Shown: one piece after another, positions 62,421 to 64,000 of the stretch
Position numbering within the stretch: the first letter of the stretch is position 1
Layout: every line of letters starts with the position of its first letter
Source of the DNA: G963668345 sp965206025
GTDB lineage: Bacteria; Acidobacteriota; Terriglobia; Bryobacterales; UBA6623
NCBI GenBank assembly: GCA_965206025.1
Contig: CBDBIU010000003.1
Location: 124,001 to 188,000, forward strand
Length of the DNA stretch: 64,000 bases
Direction of reading: 5' to 3'
The notes under the pieces: generated by a model
Told to the model about the DNA's origin: nothing
Database searches by the model: none
What the model saw: only the letters and a program-made list of their open reading frames with translations
Program-made: the position numbers and the translations under genes

Positions 62421-62686
62421 CCCGGATTTCTCACCACCTGCCGGCAGGGTTGGAAGCAAATGCCCGCTGTCAGGGATGTAGGGGCGACATGTCGCGCCCA
62501 GACAAGCTGAAGCTTGTCTGACCTTCCAACCAGGACAAACACGAGTGTTTGTCGACACCGGAGCACCCGATAGACCCGTAGCACGAGCTCGCTTTTGAGA
62601 TCCGCCGCCTTTCCTCTGTTGCCGCGAGCCGTAGCCGCCGGACCTTTCGCCTCATCCACCGCGCCGTGGCGAGAAAAGCGAGCTAG
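62417..62686. repeat. Inverted-end intergenic repeat (CTAGCCCGC type), long copy
   Basis: Ends CTAGCCCGGATTTCTCACCAC and, inverted, CTAGCTCGCTTTTCTCGCC, 270 bp in all. The left end overlaps the preceding TAG stop. Inside are a GTAGGGGCGACATGTCGCGCCC palindrome, GACAAGC-tgaa-GCTTGTC, GACAAACAC-ga-GTGTTTGTC and a GCCGCGAGCC...CCTTTCGCCTC block shared with the copy at 3742-3922. Confidence 0.72.
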
Positions 62687-62725
62687 GGCCTACGTTCTGT
62701 CGCGGCCGGCGGGAGGTCGGGGCTG

Positions 62726-64000
62726 TCAAGCCAACATTCTATTGACCACATTCCCCCCGACGTCGGTCAGGCGAAAGTCGCGTCCCATGTGGCGATAGGT
62801 GAGCTTGGTGTGGTCGAAACCGAGGCGGTCGAGGACAGTAGCCTGCAGGTCGTGAAGATGGATCGGGTCTTCGGCGATCGCTAAGCCTAGTTCGTCGGTT
62901 TTGCCGATTACCTGCCCGCCTTTGATGCCACCGCCGGCCAACCACATGCTGAATCCGTTGGGATGGTGGTCGCGGCCGGCGCTCTCCGCATCGTCGGGGC
63001 GATTGAGCTGCACCATCGGGGTGCGGCCGAACTCCCCGCCCCAGATGACCAGCGTGCTATCCAGCAGGCCGCGCTGCTTGAGATCGGTGATGAGGGCGGC
63101 GATCGGCTTGTCGGTCTTGTCGCAGTTCCCCTTCAGGTTCTTGTTGAGCTCGGAATGGTCGTCCCAAGTGGCGTGGGAGAGCATGACGAACCGTACTCCT
63201 CGCTCGACCAATCTTCGAGCCAGCAGGCAGTTGGTTCCGTACTGCTTGGTCGTTTCCTCATGGACTCCGTACATGTCAAGGACGTGCTGCGGCTCGTCGG
63301 AGAAATCGATCAACTCGGGCGACGAAGACTGCATGCGAAACGCCAGCTCGTAGGAGGCGATGCGCGAGGCTACCTCCAGATCGCCGGTATCGCGATAGTG
63401 CCCTTCATTGAGGTCGCGCAGCACGTCGAGGCTGAGACGCTGCATTTTGCGGCTCACGCCGGGAGGGTTCGAAAGGTAGAGGATTGGATCTCCCGAGCTA
63501 CGGAAGGGGACGCCCGCGTAGGTGGAGGGCAGGAACCCGCTCGAATAATTGCTGGAACCGCCACTGGCGCCCCCCTTCCCGGAGCTCAACACCACGAACC
63601 CGGGCAGGTCTTGCGATTCGCTGCCCAATCCATAGGTGACCCAGCTCCCCAGCGTGGGCCGGCCCACGAGGGGGCTGCCGCTCATCAGCAAGGATTGCCC
63701 CGGGTGGTGGTTAAAAGCCTCGCTATACATCGAGCGGACGAGACAGATGTCATCCACTATGGAACCGGTGTGGGGCAGGAAGTCTGAAATCTCGATTCCG
63801 CTCTGCCCGTGAGGGGTGAACGTACGTGGACTGGGCAAGATCGTGGCCGAGGGCTTGATGAACGCCAGTTTGAGGTCTTTCGTCATCGAGGGAGGGAGGG
63901 CCTGCCCTTCCCACTTCTTGAGAGCCGGCTTGGGATCGTAGAGGTCCATCTGGCTTGGCGCCCCGGCCATGAAGAGAAAGATCACGTTCTTAGCCGTCGC
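62726..64000 (-). CDS. DUF1501 protein (5' end outside window)
   Basis: The frame is open to base 64000, so the Tat signal is beyond the window. The visible part is a typical DUF1501 domain: VIFLFMAGAPSQMDLYDPKP, HGQSGIEISDFLPH, SSNYSSGFLPSTYAGVPF, ARRLVERGVRFVML, LVIWGGEFGRTPMVQ and LHDLQATVLDRLGFDH. It is a paralogue of 11319-12791, and the next gene upstream (outside) may be the DUF1549/1553 partner usually paired with this type. Confidence 0.88.
   Translation of the reverse strand, partial: ATAKNVIFLFMAGAPSQMDLYDPKPALKKWEGQALPPSMTKDLKLAFIKPSATILPSPRTFTPHGQSGIEISDFLPHTGSIVDDICLVRSMYSEAFNHHPGQSLLMSGSPLVGRPTLGSWVTYGLGSESQDLPGFVVLSSGKGGASGGSSNYSSGFLPSTYAGVPFRSSGDPILYLSNPPGVSRKMQRLSLDVLRDLNEGHYRDTGDLEVASRIASYELAFRMQSSSPELIDFSDEPQHVLDMYGVHEETTKQYGTNCLLARRLVERGVRFVMLSHATWDDHSELNKNLKGNCDKTDKPIAALITDLKQRGLLDSTLVIWGGEFGRTPMVQLNRPDDAESAGRDHHPNGFSMWLAGGGIKGGQVIGKTDELGLAIAEDPIHLHDLQATVLDRLGFDHTKLTYRHMGRDFRLTDVGGNVVNRMLA

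Overview
The window is GC-rich chromosomal DNA from a bacterium that is most likely an Acidobacteriota member, perhaps close to Bryobacterales/Solibacteres. Three lineage markers support this. Secreted SBBP beta-propeller proteins carry the C-terminal domain known from Solibacter (TIGR03437 type, 1-1560 and 35445-36878). There is a VWFA protein of the acidobacterial type (15796-17397). Two DUF1501 Tat-exported proteins are present (11319-12791 and 62726-64000). No rRNA, tRNA, phage or CRISPR locus is visible.

Layout. 1-6574: a secreted repeat protein, a 2OG-Fe(II) oxygenase, then a heat-shock pair (Hsp20 behind a textbook sigma70 promoter, and ClpB). 6955-15753: scattered housekeeping genes (NTF2-like, Nth, DedA-like, acyl-CoA carboxylase beta, DUF1501, Ldh_2 dehydrogenase, CbiX, DinB-like). 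15796-22490: VWFA protein, PurE, sugar-binding lipoprotein, TVP38 protein, a divergent dihydropteroate-synthase homologue and a dead IS256 element. 22541-27285: a tight run ruvX-mltG-(frameshifted gene)-lipoprotein-ABC permease-ABC ATPase that looks like an envelope/lipoprotein export operon. 27464-37768: malate synthase, broken yraN, SDR, a gene split by a MITE, an Slt/Sel1 chimera, mutY, a TIGR03437 protein and an orphan nuoB. 38078-45601: a five-gene minus-strand operon (VWA membrane protein, clan-CD-like protein with Ser in place of the catalytic Cys, TPR-gluzincin, MoxR, DUF58). 45853-56184: ferredoxin, MITE-split SBBP pseudogene, MsrP, an intact rve-type IS, a methyltransferase, and a Cys/His-rich secreted protein next to a TonB receptor with acidic/His-rich loops. 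56215-64000: PP2C phosphatase, YgfZ, membrane protein, MBL hydrolase, a dead ParD/ParE-like toxin-antitoxin remnant, an isochorismatase-like hydrolase, pdxS-pdxT, an LMW-phosphatase/arsenate-reductase-like protein and a DUF1501 protein cut by the window edge.

The most striking feature is mobile. A 456-bp non-autonomous element (MITE) occurs four times at near identity. Each copy has about 22-bp inverted ends starting GGCTCTTC and its own perfect 8-bp target duplication. Ends and duplication length fit the ISL3 family, but no matching transposase is present here. Two copies interrupt genes whose reading frames rejoin when the element and one duplication are removed. A second, older class of intergenic repeat is bounded by inverted CTAGCCCGCTTTTCTC-like ends and occurs at many gene borders. 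Together with the dead IS256, the broken toxin-antitoxin locus, the stop codon in yraN and the gene chimera, these suggest a genome with active small-element transposition and ongoing gene decay.
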